From Brachybacterium epidermidis (lineage in GTDB: Bacteria > Actinomycetota > Actinomycetes > Actinomycetales > Dermabacteraceae): a DNA stretch of 64,000 bases. This document shows, in pieces, positions 43,712 to 52,728 of this stretch (the stretch's first letter is position 1; each line of letters opens with the position of its first letter). Location of the stretch: assembly GCF_015209585.1 (NCBI RefSeq), contig NZ_JADEYR010000005.1:124001-188000 (forward strand), written 5' to 3'. The notes beneath the pieces were generated by a model. The model was not told the origin of the DNA and ran no database searches. It saw only the letters and a program-made list of their open reading frames with translations. Both the position numbers and the translations under genes were made by a program.

Positions 43712-46327
43712 TCAGGTCTCCTTACGGCGCCGGCCGTGACCGGTGCCCAGCTCCTCGGCAGCCTTCTCGATGGCCTCCGGTGAACCGTGGGCAGGCTCCT
43801 CCTCCGTGGTGGGCTCGATGTCCTGATCCACGGGGCGTTCGGTGTCCCGATTCGTGGCTGGTTCGGCATCGCGCACGGAGTCGCGCTCGGAGGTGGGCGC
43901 ACTGGAGACCGCGGCATCGGCACCGTCCTCGGCCCCCCGATCGTGCTCGACCACCTTATGGGCGGCGGCGGTGCCGCCGTGCCCGTCGGCCGCGAGCTTG
44001 CGGGGCCACCACAGGTGGCGGCCCAGCTCGGTGGCGATGCCGGGCACCTGCAGGGTGCGCACCAGGAAGGTGTCCACGAGTACGCCGAGGGCCACGATGA
44101 AGGCCAGCTGCAGCAGGAACAGGATCGGGATCACCACGAGCGCGGCGAACGTGGCGGCCAGCACGACGCCGGCCGAGGTGATCACGCCGCCGGTGAGCGC
44201 GACGCCGCGGATGATGCCCTCGCGGGTGCCGTGACGCTCGCTCTCCTCCCGCACGCGCGTCATCAGGAAGATGTTGTAGTCAATGCCCAGTGCCACCAGG
44301 AACACGAATCCGTACAGCGGCACGGCCGGATCGGCGCCGGGCAGGTCCAGCACGTGGTTGAACACCAGCGCCGCCACACCCATCGCGGCGGCGAAGCTCA
44401 GCACCGTCGTGATCACCAGCATCAGCGCCGCCACGATGGCGCGCATCAGGGCGATCAGGATCAGGGCGATCACCGCCAGCACGATCGGGATGATGAGGTT
44501 GCGGTCGTGGATGGAGGCGTCGTCAGTGTCGACGTCGGTGGCGGTGTTGCCGCCCACCTGCACGTCATCTCCGTAGGCCTCGCGCAGCTCGCGCACCGTC
44601 TCCTGGGCGGCGGCGGAGTCGTAGGCGTCGGTGAGGGTGGCCTGGAGAAGCACCTTGCCCTCCGAGACCGTCGGCTCGGCGACCGGAGCGTTGGGATCGG
44701 GGATGGAGCCGACGAACTCGCCGTCCTGGAAGGAGAGCTGACCGGCCGGGTCGTCGTTGGCGGTGAGGGAGACGGACTCCACGCCCTCCAGGTCCAGGGC
44801 GGTCTGGGCGACCTCCTCGGCGTCCTCCTCCGGGGCCAGGATGTACGCCGGGGTGCCGGAGCCGCCGGGGAAGTGCTCGGAGAGCACCTCCTGGCCGTCG
44901 CGGGCGTCGGAGGCGGTGAGGATCAGGTCGCTCTGGGCGACGCCTTCTGCCTTCAGGGTCGGGAAGAACGCCGCGCCCAGGATCAGCAGCAGGGTCACGC
45001 CCACCCAGATCCGGCGGGGATGGCCCACGGTGTACTTGCCGATGCGGCCGTACACGCCGTGGCCCTCGACCACCTGCTCCAGGGACTGGTCGGCGCGGGC
45101 GTCGGCCTGCTCGCCCTGGGCCTCCTCGCCGGCGTAGCGGGGGACGCGGGGCCAGTAGGCCACTCGCCCGAACAGCGCGAGCAGGCTGGGCAGCAGGGTG
45201 AGGGCGGCCAGGATCGCACAGAGGATGCCCACGGAGGCCACGGGACCCAGGGCGCGGTTGGACTCCAGGTCGCTCAGCAGCAGGCACAGCAGGCCGGCGA
45301 TCACGGTGCCGCCGGAGGCGATAATCGGCTCGACCGCGCCCTTCCAGGCGGACTTCAGGGCCGTGACGTGGTCGCGGCTGCGCTCGAGCTCCTCGCGGTA
45401 GCGGGCGGTCAGCAGCAGCCCGTAGTCGGTGGCGGCCCCGATCACCAGGATGAAAAGGATGCCCTGCACCTGGCCGTTGAGCAGGAATAGGCCGGCGTCG
45501 GCCAGCAGCCAGTTCACCAGCACCGCCACGCACAGGGCGAACAGGGAACTGGTGAGCACGAGCAGCGGCAGGATCACCGCGCGGTACACGATCAGCAGGA
45601 TCACCAGCACCACGGCGAAGGCCACGATCAGCAGCAGGCCGTCGATGCCGGCGAAGGCCTCGGTGAGATCCGCCGAGAACCCGGCGGGCCCGGTGACGTA
45701 CACGTCGATCCCGTCGACGGTGCCCTTGAGGCCCTCGCGGAGGGAGTCGACGGTCTCGCCGGCCTCGACGTCCGCATCGATCGGCACGAAGACCTGCAGG
45801 GCCTGGCCGTCCTCGGAGGGGATGGGCGGGGACGCCTCGCCCACGGCCTGCGCATCTGCGGTGACCGATTCGATGACCTCGGTGAACTCGTCGATCTGCT
45901 CCTCGGTGAGCTCGCTGCCGTCGGCGCTCTGCGCGACCACGATGGCGGGGATCTCGTCGGACTCGAAGAATCCGGCCTGGGCCTCCTGCACGGCGGTGGA
46001 CTCCGCGCTGGAGGGCAGGTAGGTGGTGGGGTCGTTGGAGGAGACCTCCCCGATGCGGCCGAAGAAGGGACCGCCGATGCCCGCGAGGGTCAGCCACACC
46101 AGCACCAGTACGGCGGGCACGACGACGCGCAGCAGGCGTGCCTTCCCGCGGGCCTTGCCGTCGCCCGTCCCGCGGGGCTTGCCGTCGCCGTGCCCGGCGG
46201 GCTTGTCATCGCCGATCCCCCGGGTGCTGCCGCCGCCCTGTCCGGCGGAATTGCCATCACCGACCCCGCGGGTGCTGCCGTTATCCACGCGGTGGGAGGA
46301 CGTGGGGGGTGGGGAGTCAGTGGGCAT
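43712..46327 (-). CDS. MmpL family RND-superfamily exporter
   Basis: The 871-residue protein has the duplicated layout of MMPL proteins: one membrane helix, a large extracytoplasmic loop (residues about 65-215), five helices, a central cytoplasmic part, and the same again. GIDYNIFLMTRVREE, GAATDYGLLLTARYREEL (the paired Asp-Tyr motifs of helices 4 and 10) and LLADAGLFLLNG are conserved. It probably exports a lipid or amphiphile driven by protons. ATG 46327 has a GGAAGGTG site; a longer frame adds a Pro/Gly stretch with no homology. A charged tail follows the last helix. The MarR gene diverges from it. Confidence 0.92.
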   Translation of the reverse strand: MPTDSPPPTSSHRVDNGSTRGVGDGNSAGQGGGSTRGIGDDKPAGHGDGKPRGTGDGKARGKARLLRVVVPAVLVLVWLTLAGIGGPFFGRIGEVSSNDPTTYLPSSAESTAVQEAQAGFFESDEIPAIVVAQSADGSELTEEQIDEFTEVIESVTADAQAVGEASPPIPSEDGQALQVFVPIDADVEAGETVDSLREGLKGTVDGIDVYVTGPAGFSADLTEAFAGIDGLLLIVAFAVVLVILLIVYRAVILPLLVLTSSLFALCVAVLVNWLLADAGLFLLNGQVQGILFILVIGAATDYGLLLTARYREELERSRDHVTALKSAWKGAVEPIIASGGTVIAGLLCLLLSDLESNRALGPVASVGILCAILAALTLLPSLLALFGRVAYWPRVPRYAGEEAQGEQADARADQSLEQVVEGHGVYGRIGKYTVGHPRRIWVGVTLLLILGAAFFPTLKAEGVAQSDLILTASDARDGQEVLSEHFPGGSGTPAYILAPEEDAEEVAQTALDLEGVESVSLTANDDPAGQLSFQDGEFVGSIPDPNAPVAEPTVSEGKVLLQATLTDAYDSAAAQETVRELREAYGDDVQVGGNTATDVDTDDASIHDRNLIIPIVLAVIALILIALMRAIVAALMLVITTVLSFAAAMGVAALVFNHVLDLPGADPAVPLYGFVFLVALGIDYNIFLMTRVREESERHGTREGIIRGVALTGGVITSAGVVLAATFAALVVIPILFLLQLAFIVALGVLVDTFLVRTLQVPGIATELGRHLWWPRKLAADGHGGTAAAHKVVEHDRGAEDGADAAVSSAPTSERDSVRDAEPATNRDTERPVDQDIEPTTEEEPAHGSPEAIEKAAEELGTGHGRRRKET

Positions 46328-46409
46328 CGGGCACCTTCCACGGCTGTCGCCTGCGTGCGGGGTGGCAGCTGCCGGGACCTGTGACCCGGGCGGCACGAGG
46401 GAGAAGATT

Positions 46410-46428
46410 GCTAACGTCGTTAGTTAGC
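46410..46428. promoter_or_regulatory. inverted repeat, candidate MarR operator
   Basis: GCTAAC(7 bases)GTTAGC contains the tighter CTAAC-gtc-GTTAG. It lies 82 bases above the mmpL start, in the intergenic region shared with the marR gene. Confidence 0.5.
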
Positions 46429-46572
46429 GGCTTGTTCATCGTAGTCCATGCACCTCGCAAGAGGTCTACAGTGTTGTGGATTCCTGCGGGGTGATTCGGA
46501 CACATCTGCGTCCGCCTCGACCCGCCGGTCAACCCCATGGCGGCCGCCCTCATCCTGCACGACGAGAGAGAC

Positions 46573-47109
46573 GTGAACCAGAACCTCTACTCACCGACGT
46601 CGAACGATCCCCATGGAGAGCTGTTCGACCACGAGGCGCTCTCCCCTGGGGAGCTCGCCCAGATCGGCGAGCTGTTCGGGGCGATGGGGGCGCTGCGGGA
46701 CGTGGAGCGTCGGATCATGGACGCCTCGCAGCAGTACATGAAGCTCAACGCCACCGCGATGCGAGCGATCCACGTGCTGATGGTGGCCGAGAACGACGGC
46801 ACCCTGGCCACGCCCACGGTGCTGGCGGAACGACTGGGCATCTCCACCGCTGCCGTCGCGAAGATGATCGCGAAGCTGGAGGCGGACGGACACGTGGTGC
46901 GCCACCGCCACCCCTCCGACCGTCGCGCTCAGACCCTGACGGTCTCCCCCTCCACCCGCGCGGCCGCGATGGACACGATGGGCCGCACCCAGGCCAGCCG
47001 CATGCGGGCCGCAACCGTTCTCACGGCTCAGGAGAGGGACGTGGTGATCGGGTTCCTGCGACGCACCGCCGAGGATCTCGCCGCATCGCTGGACCGCGAG
47101 GACAACTAG
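46573..47109 (+). CDS. MarR family transcriptional regulator
   Basis: The 178-residue protein carries a winged-helix domain: LNATAMRAIHVLMVAENDGTLATPTVLAERLGISTAAVAKMIAKLEADGHVVRHRHPSDRRAQTLTVS, the DxRxxxxxLT-type wing being DRRAQTLT. The flanking helices (GELAQIGELFGAMGALRDVERRIM and ERDVVIGFLRRTAEDLAASL) would dimerise. GTG 46573 follows GAGAGAGAC; an in-frame ATG at 46537 lacks any ribosome site. It diverges from the MmpL exporter and is probably its repressor. Confidence 0.9.
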   Translation: MNQNLYSPTSNDPHGELFDHEALSPGELAQIGELFGAMGALRDVERRIMDASQQYMKLNATAMRAIHVLMVAENDGTLATPTVLAERLGISTAAVAKMIAKLEADGHVVRHRHPSDRRAQTLTVSPSTRAAAMDTMGRTQASRMRAATVLTAQERDVVIGFLRRTAEDLAASLDREDN

Positions 47110-47135
47110 GACAGCCAGGAGACGCTGGAGAGCCA

Positions 47136-47157
47136 GGCCAGGAAGGGCAGCCTGGCC
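47136..47157. terminator. 7-bp hairpin between convergent marR and GNAT genes
   Basis: GGCCAGG-(8)-CCTGGCC, no U-tract. Confidence 0.35.
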
Positions 47158-47215
47158 GTTGTCTCCGGCCCGCCGGCGTCAGCGCCCGGCCGGTGTCCCC
47201 ACCGGTCAGCTGCGG

Positions 47216-47548
47216 TCACCGCCCGGCGCCCTCATCCACCACGATGTCTTCCTGCTCGGGGTGACGTGCCAGCCAGCTCTCGACGAACGGGCAGATCACG
47301 GCCACGCGCATCGAGGCGGCCCGCGCGTCGGTGAAGGCCGTGCGCACCAGGGCCGAGGCGATCCCCTCGCTGCGATGGCCCGGATCGGTGACGGTGTGCA
47401 GCAGGCTCACCCTGTCGCCGGTGCGCTCGTATGTCAGCATCCCCACCACGTCCTCACCCTCGACGGCGACGAACCGGGAGTCGTTGAGCTCATGGCGGAT
47501 CTCGAACTTCGGGTGGGAGAGGGGATTGTCGAAGTCGTCGTCGGCCAT
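47216..47548 (-). CDS. GNAT-related N-acetyltransferase (YjdJ-like)
   Basis: The 110-residue protein matches the short GCN5-related family: FVAVEGEDVVGMLTYERTGDRVSLLHTVTDPGHRSEGIASALVRTAF, where R/G-x-x-GIA is the acetyl-CoA loop, and a C-terminal VICPFVESWLARHPEQEDIV. The length is typical for YjdJ/YidJ-type proteins. Acceptor unknown. The start ATG at 47548 is preceded by a TAGCGC stretch but not a convincing -10 box. Confidence 0.88.
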   Translation of the reverse strand: MADDDFDNPLSHPKFEIRHELNDSRFVAVEGEDVVGMLTYERTGDRVSLLHTVTDPGHRSEGIASALVRTAFTDARAASMRVAVICPFVESWLARHPEQEDIVVDEGAGR

Positions 47549-47648
47549 CGTCGGCGCTACTCATGAGTCCGGTGGGCAGTCGCAGGCACGGTCCGTGCAG
47601 CCTCTACGGTACGCCTCGCAGGCATTCACATGAACAGCTCGTGCAACG

Positions 47649-49133
47649 ATGCAGGGCGTGATCACACCGCCCAAGCCCCACCACCCCGCCCGCGACGCCC
47701 GCACCACCTCGCACAACGAGGAGCGCACGGCCTTCGCGCAGGCCTCGCACGCCCTGCAGTGGCACCGCCCGCCCTCGCCGGTGTGGGGCGATGAGCGGGA
47801 GGCGGTGAGCATCGCGCTGGAGTGGGCGGCGGCGCACACCGCGCTGGCCTCGGACCCAAAGGCCACCGCCCGCAGCGCCCAGGAGCTGCAGGAGCAGGCC
47901 GGGCAGACCATCACCGCGCAGGGCATCGGCGCCCAGCGGGCGATGGAGCTGTTCGACCAGGTGCTGCTGCCCGCCACCCGAGCCTCCGACGACCCGATGA
48001 ACCTCGCCTACATCCCTGCAGCCCCCACTCGGGCCGCGGTCGCCTTCGACACGGTGGTCTCGGCTGCGAACGTGTTCGGCGGGCTGTGGGAGGGCGGCGC
48101 CGGGGCGATCTTCGCCGAGAACCAGGTGCTGCGCTGGCTGGCCGATCTGCTGGGCTGGCCGTCGGATGCGGCCGGGGTGTTCGTCTCCGGGGGCACCAAC
48201 GGGAACCTCTCGGCCCTGGCCACCGCACGTGAGCACGCCCGCCGCACCCGCGGTGGGAAACCTGCCGGAGGCTGGGCATTGGCCTGCGCCTCCACCGCCC
48301 ACTCCTCGATCTCCTCAGCCGCGCGGCTGCTGGACATGGACGTGGTGATGGTGCCCGTCGATGCCAACGGGCACCTCACCGGCGAGGCGCTGGAGCCGCT
48401 GCTGGCGGCCGATGAGAGGATCTGCGCGGTGGTGGCCTCCGGCGGCACCACCAATGCCGGGATCGTCGACGACATCGCCTCGGTGGTCGAGGTGGCGCAC
48501 CGCCACGGCGCCTGGGTGCACGTGGACGGCGCCTACGGCGGCGCGGCGCTGACCGCGCCCAGTGCCCGCCACCGCTTCGACGGGATCGAGCAGGCAGACA
48601 GCTTCATCGTGGACCCCCACAAGTGGCTGTTCGCGCCGTATGACTGCTGCGCCCTGCTGTACCGCGACCCGCGCCCCGCGGCGGAGGCGCATGCCCAGCA
48701 CGCCGCGTACCTGGACTCGATCGACCGCGGCGAGTCCAACCCGGCCGACCTCGCCGCGCACCTCTCGCGCCGCACGCGCGGACTGCCGCTGTGGTACTCC
48801 CTTGCCACGCACGGCACCGAGGCGTACACCCGGGCTGTGGAGCGCTGCCTGGCCACCGCGCGCACCGTCGCCGCCGCGATCCGGGACAGCGAGCATCTGG
48901 AGCTGCTGCTGGAGCCGGAGCTGTCGGTGGTGGTGTTCCGCCGCCCCGGCTGGGACCTCGAGGCCTACCGTCGCTGGTCCCACCGGTTGGCGAAGGAGGG
49001 CGTGATGCTGTGCGTGCCCACAGCCTTCCAGGGGGAGCCGGCGCTGCGCCTGGCCTTCGTGAACCCGTCGGTGGAGCCCGATGCGGTGATCGCGGTGCTG
49101 AGCGGCACCATGGGCGAGCCGGACGGCAGCTGA
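47649..49133 (+). CDS. group II PLP-dependent decarboxylase
   Basis: The 494-residue protein has the group II decarboxylase/aromatic-amino-acid decarboxylase fold. PLP lysine K325 is in VDPHKWLFAPYDCC; GVFVSGGTNGNLSALATAREHA and WVHVDGAYGGAALTAPSARH mark cofactor binding, and LRLAFVNPSVEPDAV ends the C-terminal domain. Relatives act on aspartate, glutamate, 2,4-diaminobutyrate, tyrosine or tryptophan; the substrate cannot be told from sequence. A second start, GTG four codons in, is possible. It ends 165 bases before the IS element. Confidence 0.88.
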   Translation: MQGVITPPKPHHPARDARTTSHNEERTAFAQASHALQWHRPPSPVWGDEREAVSIALEWAAAHTALASDPKATARSAQELQEQAGQTITAQGIGAQRAMELFDQVLLPATRASDDPMNLAYIPAAPTRAAVAFDTVVSAANVFGGLWEGGAGAIFAENQVLRWLADLLGWPSDAAGVFVSGGTNGNLSALATAREHARRTRGGKPAGGWALACASTAHSSISSAARLLDMDVVMVPVDANGHLTGEALEPLLAADERICAVVASGGTTNAGIVDDIASVVEVAHRHGAWVHVDGAYGGAALTAPSARHRFDGIEQADSFIVDPHKWLFAPYDCCALLYRDPRPAAEAHAQHAAYLDSIDRGESNPADLAAHLSRRTRGLPLWYSLATHGTEAYTRAVERCLATARTVAAAIRDSEHLELLLEPELSVVVFRRPGWDLEAYRRWSHRLAKEGVMLCVPTAFQGEPALRLAFVNPSVEPDAVIAVLSGTMGEPDGS

Positions 49134-49297
49134 GGGATGGCATGTCCGATCCCACGCATCCTTTCCAGGGCCTGATCGGGTTCTCGTCCGTCCGGTTCGA
49201 CGTGCCTGGTTGACACTCTCGCCAGTCAACCAGACTGACACTTCACAATCTGTTCGGACTGTCACTGTGAATGCTGTGGGACTTTGACCTTCGGCGA

Positions 49298-50393
49298 TGT
49301 CAAGGCGTCGAAGCAACATGGGGCTCGCCGGCGAGCAGTCGAGCGAATGCCTCGGTGGGCGTGAGATAGCCCAGTCGGCGGCGGGGTCGATTGTTGATCT
49401 CCTCGGCGATGGTGGTGAGGTAGGGCTGGTGATCGGGGATCACCGTGCCCTTGGGCAGATACTCCCGGTAGAGCCGGTTCGTGTTCTCGTTGCTGGGCCT
49501 CTGCCAGGGCGAGTGGGGATCGGCGAAGTAGACCGGCATCGCCGTGGCCAGGGAGACCTTCGCGTGCTGGGCCATCTCGCTGCCCTGGTCCCACGCCAAC
49601 GATGCCTTCATCATCTCGGGCAGGTCGTTGAAAAACTCGATGACCGCGTCAGCGGTTGGCTCGGCGTGTTTCGAGGGCAGGGCCAGCAGCCCGGTGAACC
49701 CGCTCATCCGCTCCACCAACGTCGCCGCGCACGAGGTGCCGTTCTTCCCGATGATCAGGTCACCCTCCCAGTGCCCCGGCACCCGACGCTGGGCGGCGTC
49801 CTCACCCCGCTCGCTCAGTGGCACCATCCCCACGATCGGGCCGCCCCGAGACCGACCGGTGGTGCGGGGCCTGCGCTTGGTCCGCTTGGACTGCAGGAAG
49901 ATGCCCTTGCGGGCGAGCTCACCCTTCGGGATTGCGTAGATGTACTGGTAGATAGCCTCACCGGAGACGGTTCGGCCGCGTGCGTCAGGAGAGTTCGCCA
50001 TGCGTTCAACGGTCGGGTCTGCGGCCTCCAGACGCAACCGGCCCGCTATCTCGTTCGGCGTCCACGACGCGGCCAGATCCGCCTCCACCCGCGCCTGCAG
50101 CACCGGATCCCGAGCGACCTTCCGCTGCTGCGGGCGAGCCCGCCGACGCTGCGCTCTGACGTCTGCGGTCACGGCTTGGTAGCCGCGGGTCTTCGTCGAG
50201 TTCCGGTGAAGCTCCCGCGAGATCACCGACGGGCAACGCCCCAGGTGACGGGCGATCCTCCGCACCGACCAGCCCGCTTTCGAGGCCGTCGAGATCTCCG
50301 ACCTGTCACTGAACGACAACCCCACCCGCGCCATCCGCACACTCCACCGATCAGACCCCCGCCGACCGGGAGTGTTGCTTCGACGCTATGACA
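49298..50393 (-). mobile_element. IS30-family insertion sequence
   Basis: Imperfect terminal inverted repeats TGTCAAGGCGTCGAAGCAACA (49298, 21 positions) and its counterpart ending at 50393 match at 19 of 21. They flank one transposase gene, whose stop lies in the left repeat. Total length is about 1.1 kb, normal for IS30. No clear target duplication was seen; the ends may extend a few bases further. Confidence 0.85.
49300..50340 (-). CDS. IS30 family transposase
   Basis: The 346-residue protein has an N-terminal helix-turn-helix (FSDRSEISTASKAGWSVRRIARHLGRCPSVISREL), a second DNA-binding stretch, and the DDE core: D194 in GHWEGDLIIGKN, D251 in LAWDQGSEMAQH and E285 in HSPWQRPSNENTNRLYREYLPKGT. 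The motif order is diagnostic for IS30. It looks intact and may be active. Confidence 0.95.
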   Translation of the reverse strand: MRMARVGLSFSDRSEISTASKAGWSVRRIARHLGRCPSVISRELHRNSTKTRGYQAVTADVRAQRRRARPQQRKVARDPVLQARVEADLAASWTPNEIAGRLRLEAADPTVERMANSPDARGRTVSGEAIYQYIYAIPKGELARKGIFLQSKRTKRRPRTTGRSRGGPIVGMVPLSERGEDAAQRRVPGHWEGDLIIGKNGTSCAATLVERMSGFTGLLALPSKHAEPTADAVIEFFNDLPEMMKASLAWDQGSEMAQHAKVSLATAMPVYFADPHSPWQRPSNENTNRLYREYLPKGTVIPDHQPYLTTIAEEINNRPRRRLGYLTPTEAFARLLAGEPHVASTP

Positions 50394-50464
50394 CCACCTT
50401 CAACGCTCCGCTCACCTGCATATTCGCACCCGAACAAACACTTGCACACTTGCAATCGTCAGAG

Positions 50465-50470
50465 TAGGTT
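50465..50470 (+). promoter_or_regulatory. -10 box of the AlbA_2-like fragment
   Basis: TAGGTT, seven bases before GTG 50478. Confidence 0.4.
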
Positions 50471-50477
50471 TCACACT

Positions 50478-50621
50478 GTGGAGTTGACAGTATCCAGCGT
50501 CCTTGCCGTCCTCGATGAGCTGCGAGTTCACCGCGGAGACCGCACCGACGTCGATGCCAGGTCGACTGACCAGACACGTTCCGCGGTCGGAGAGTTGTCT
50601 ATTCGGATGACTCGGGCTTAG
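50478..50621 (+). CDS. 47-residue fragment resembling the start of an AlbA_2-type protein
   Basis: From a GTG the frame reads VELTVSSVLAVLDELRVHRGDRTDVDARSTD, then QTRSAVGELSIRMTRA and stops. The pattern S-L-x-LLDELRxxRGDxTDVEAKR is, as I recall it, that of the N-terminus of AlbA_2/Schlafen-AAA-type regulators. Here the AKR-like Lys residues are altered and the protein ends at once. It has its own leaderless promoter and a strong terminator, and lies just beyond the IS30 element, so it may be a truncated gene whose remainder was lost. Confidence 0.45.
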   Translation: MELTVSSVLAVLDELRVHRGDRTDVDARSTDQTRSAVGELSIRMTRA

Positions 50622-50635
50622 ATTGGATCCACACC

Positions 50636-50662
50636 ACCCGACCCCTCAGGGGTCGGGTTTTT
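50636..50662 (+). terminator. Rho-independent terminator
   Basis: ACCCGACCCC-TCA-GGGGTCGGGT, a perfect 10-bp stem, followed by TTTT on the + strand. It is the clearest intrinsic terminator in the window. Confidence 0.9.
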
Positions 50663-50673
50663 CATTGTCTGGC

Positions 50674-52512
50674 TCACTTCCCCGCGCCGAGCCCCTCGAT
50701 CAGTGCTGCCACCCGCTCGGCATCCTCCTGGGCGCCGATGGCCAGCCATCCCTCATGGGCCCGGTGCGCCACTTTCTGCGCCTGGGTGTGCTCGCCGCGC
50801 TCGGCGAGCAGGGCGGCGTGGCGTTCGTCCAGGTAGGCGGCCCAGTAGCGGGCACGGTCGTCGTGCCCGGGGGGCATCTGGTCGATGGCCCGCAGAGCCT
50901 CGAGCCGGCGCTGGTCGACGTCGCTCGCCTCCACGCCGTCCTCCCCGCGTCCCGCGGCGGCGGCCACGGCGATGAAACGGCCCACCAGTGCATCGACCCG
51001 GTGGTCCCAGAGCGTCTCGGCCGGCAGCACGGGGCGTCCACCGTCGTCGCGGGTGCGGCGCTCGATCGCCGCGGCCGCCGACAGTGCCAGGGCCGTCTGC
51101 TCCAGGTCCATCGCCCGGCGCATCACCAGGGACTGGGCCTGCAGCTCGGCCAGCACCAGGCGGGAGCGCTCCGACGCGGAGGTGGCGAGGTCATCGGCCA
51201 GCCAGTGCGCGTCGGCCGCCACCTGGCGCAGTTCCACCAGGGAGCCGCGCAGGTCACCGGTGCGCTCGTGGATGCTGGCCGCGAGGCGGGCGGCCTCCAG
51301 GCCGCATCGCCGGTCCCGCTCCTGGCGACCGATCAGGCGGGCCTGCTCCAAGGGCACCCAGGCGGCGTCGTACCGCTCGGCGCTGATGCGCTGGGCGGCC
51401 ACCGCGAGCAGGGGTGCGGTGCGGTGGGCATCGCGCTTCAGGGTGCGCTGCAGGGACAGCAGGCGCCCCGCGGTGAAGGAGGCGTGAGCGGTCAGCCCGG
51501 CCGCCATCAGTGCGTTCAGCAGGTCGGTGATCAGGCCGATCCGCAGCGGCGGGTCATCCACGGTGCGCAGGCTGAGCAGGGCGTCGACCGCGTGATGCGC
51601 GGCCAATACCGGATGGGTCTGTCCCAGGGTGCGCGCCAGCAGGGCGTGGGCGGAGGTGCGGGCACGCTGCGGGTCCGGGACCGCCTCGCCGGCGACCTCG
51701 AGCTGCTCCATCCCCTCGAGCACGTCCAGGGCCAGCGAGGTGGCGGTGGCGAGGTCCCCGATCCCTTCGTAGGCCTGTGCCAGGCGGATCGTGAGCAGGG
51801 GCCGGGGGTCGCCCAGCAGTTCCTCGCGCACTGCGGGAAGGGACTGCAGGGCCGCCCCCAGCAGGCGCACCTCGATGCGCGGGTCGTTGCCGCCCCAGCG
51901 CTGCGAGGGCTCCAGCGCACCCCCGGCCCGGTCCACCCGGCCCCGCAGGAGGGGCGACTGCAGACCGCGCACCACTGCCAGCAGCTCGGGGCTCACCGCG
52001 GTGCGGCTGCCGCGTCGGCGCCCCGGCGCGGAGGCGGACTGCTCGGAGACGGGGACCGCCGAGGGCGCGGCAGCGCTGCGCACCTCCCCCCGCCAGTGGG
52101 GCACGTGCTCCAGTAGCACCGTCGCCGTGGCGGCAGCCTGGGCGCGGTGGCCGGTGCGGCGCAGGTGGCCCACCAGATCCGCCGCGGCCTGCTCGCACGC
52201 CTCAGCGCCACCGATCATCACGGTGGCCACCAGCCTGGCGCGCAGCAGTTCGAGCCGATCCTGGGGAGCCGTGGGACCGGTCTGCTCACGAGTGCGCTCG
52301 AGGTGCACCTCGGCCACGCGCACGGCGTCGCGGTACTGCTCGGCATGCAGCAGGTCCATGACGCGATGGGCAGCGCTGAGCGCGTCGTGCGGGGTGGGAG
52401 TCGGCAGTTCCGGCGGGCGCAGGGCGACCCTCAGATCGTCGAGCTGCGGCGGCGCCAGGGAGCCCGCGACGTCCCCGGGGGCGGGGAGGCTGTCGGGACC
52501 CAGAGCGCTCAC
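50674..52512 (-). CDS. helical-repeat protein of unknown function
   Basis: A 612-residue protein without hydrophobic segments, built from amphipathic helices: LSAAHRVMDLLHAEQYRDAVRVAEVHL, LLTIRLAQAYEGIGDLATATSLALDVLEG and AERYDAAWVPLEQARLIGRQERDRRCGLEAARLAASIHERTGDLRGSLVELR, with A-x-G-D and GD-A motifs typical of TPR repeats. No enzyme motif was found. It could be a scaffold or regulator. The stop at 50674 lies 12 bases beyond the plus-strand terminator. Confidence 0.75.
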   Translation of the reverse strand: MSALGPDSLPAPGDVAGSLAPPQLDDLRVALRPPELPTPTPHDALSAAHRVMDLLHAEQYRDAVRVAEVHLERTREQTGPTAPQDRLELLRARLVATVMIGGAEACEQAAADLVGHLRRTGHRAQAAATATVLLEHVPHWRGEVRSAAAPSAVPVSEQSASAPGRRRGSRTAVSPELLAVVRGLQSPLLRGRVDRAGGALEPSQRWGGNDPRIEVRLLGAALQSLPAVREELLGDPRPLLTIRLAQAYEGIGDLATATSLALDVLEGMEQLEVAGEAVPDPQRARTSAHALLARTLGQTHPVLAAHHAVDALLSLRTVDDPPLRIGLITDLLNALMAAGLTAHASFTAGRLLSLQRTLKRDAHRTAPLLAVAAQRISAERYDAAWVPLEQARLIGRQERDRRCGLEAARLAASIHERTGDLRGSLVELRQVAADAHWLADDLATSASERSRLVLAELQAQSLVMRRAMDLEQTALALSAAAAIERRTRDDGGRPVLPAETLWDHRVDALVGRFIAVAAAAGRGEDGVEASDVDQRRLEALRAIDQMPPGHDDRARYWAAYLDERHAALLAERGEHTQAQKVAHRAHEGWLAIGAQEDAERVAALIEGLGAGK

Positions 52513-52646
52513 GCCCTGAACCTACCAATCAGTCGACCATCGGCTGAACGTGGTGACGGAGCGCCACAGGGCGTGAGCACCCCGGTGATCGCCAGACCAC
52601 CCGCCATGAAGGCCAGCAGTGCCGACAGCACACGCGTGCGCACCGT
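52509..52646 (-). CDS. 45-residue membrane-anchor-like ORF, possible remnant
   Basis: From a GTG the frame reads RTRVLSALLAFMAGGLAITGVL, a short basic start plus one membrane helix as in the first segment of sensor kinases, then PCGAPSPRSADGRLIGRFRA and stop, overlapping the next gene's start by four bases. It may be a small membrane peptide co-transcribed with the helical-repeat gene or the leftover of a kinase gene. Confidence 0.3.
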   Translation of the reverse strand, partial: TVRTRVLSALLAFMAGGLAITGVLTPCGAPSPRSADGRLIGRFRA

Positions 52647-52728
52647 CCAACCCCCTGCTGCGGTGCGCAGGATGCTGCGGCGGGGGCGCATGGCGGGCAT
52701 GACGGCATGGTATGCCGCCGCCGACTCC

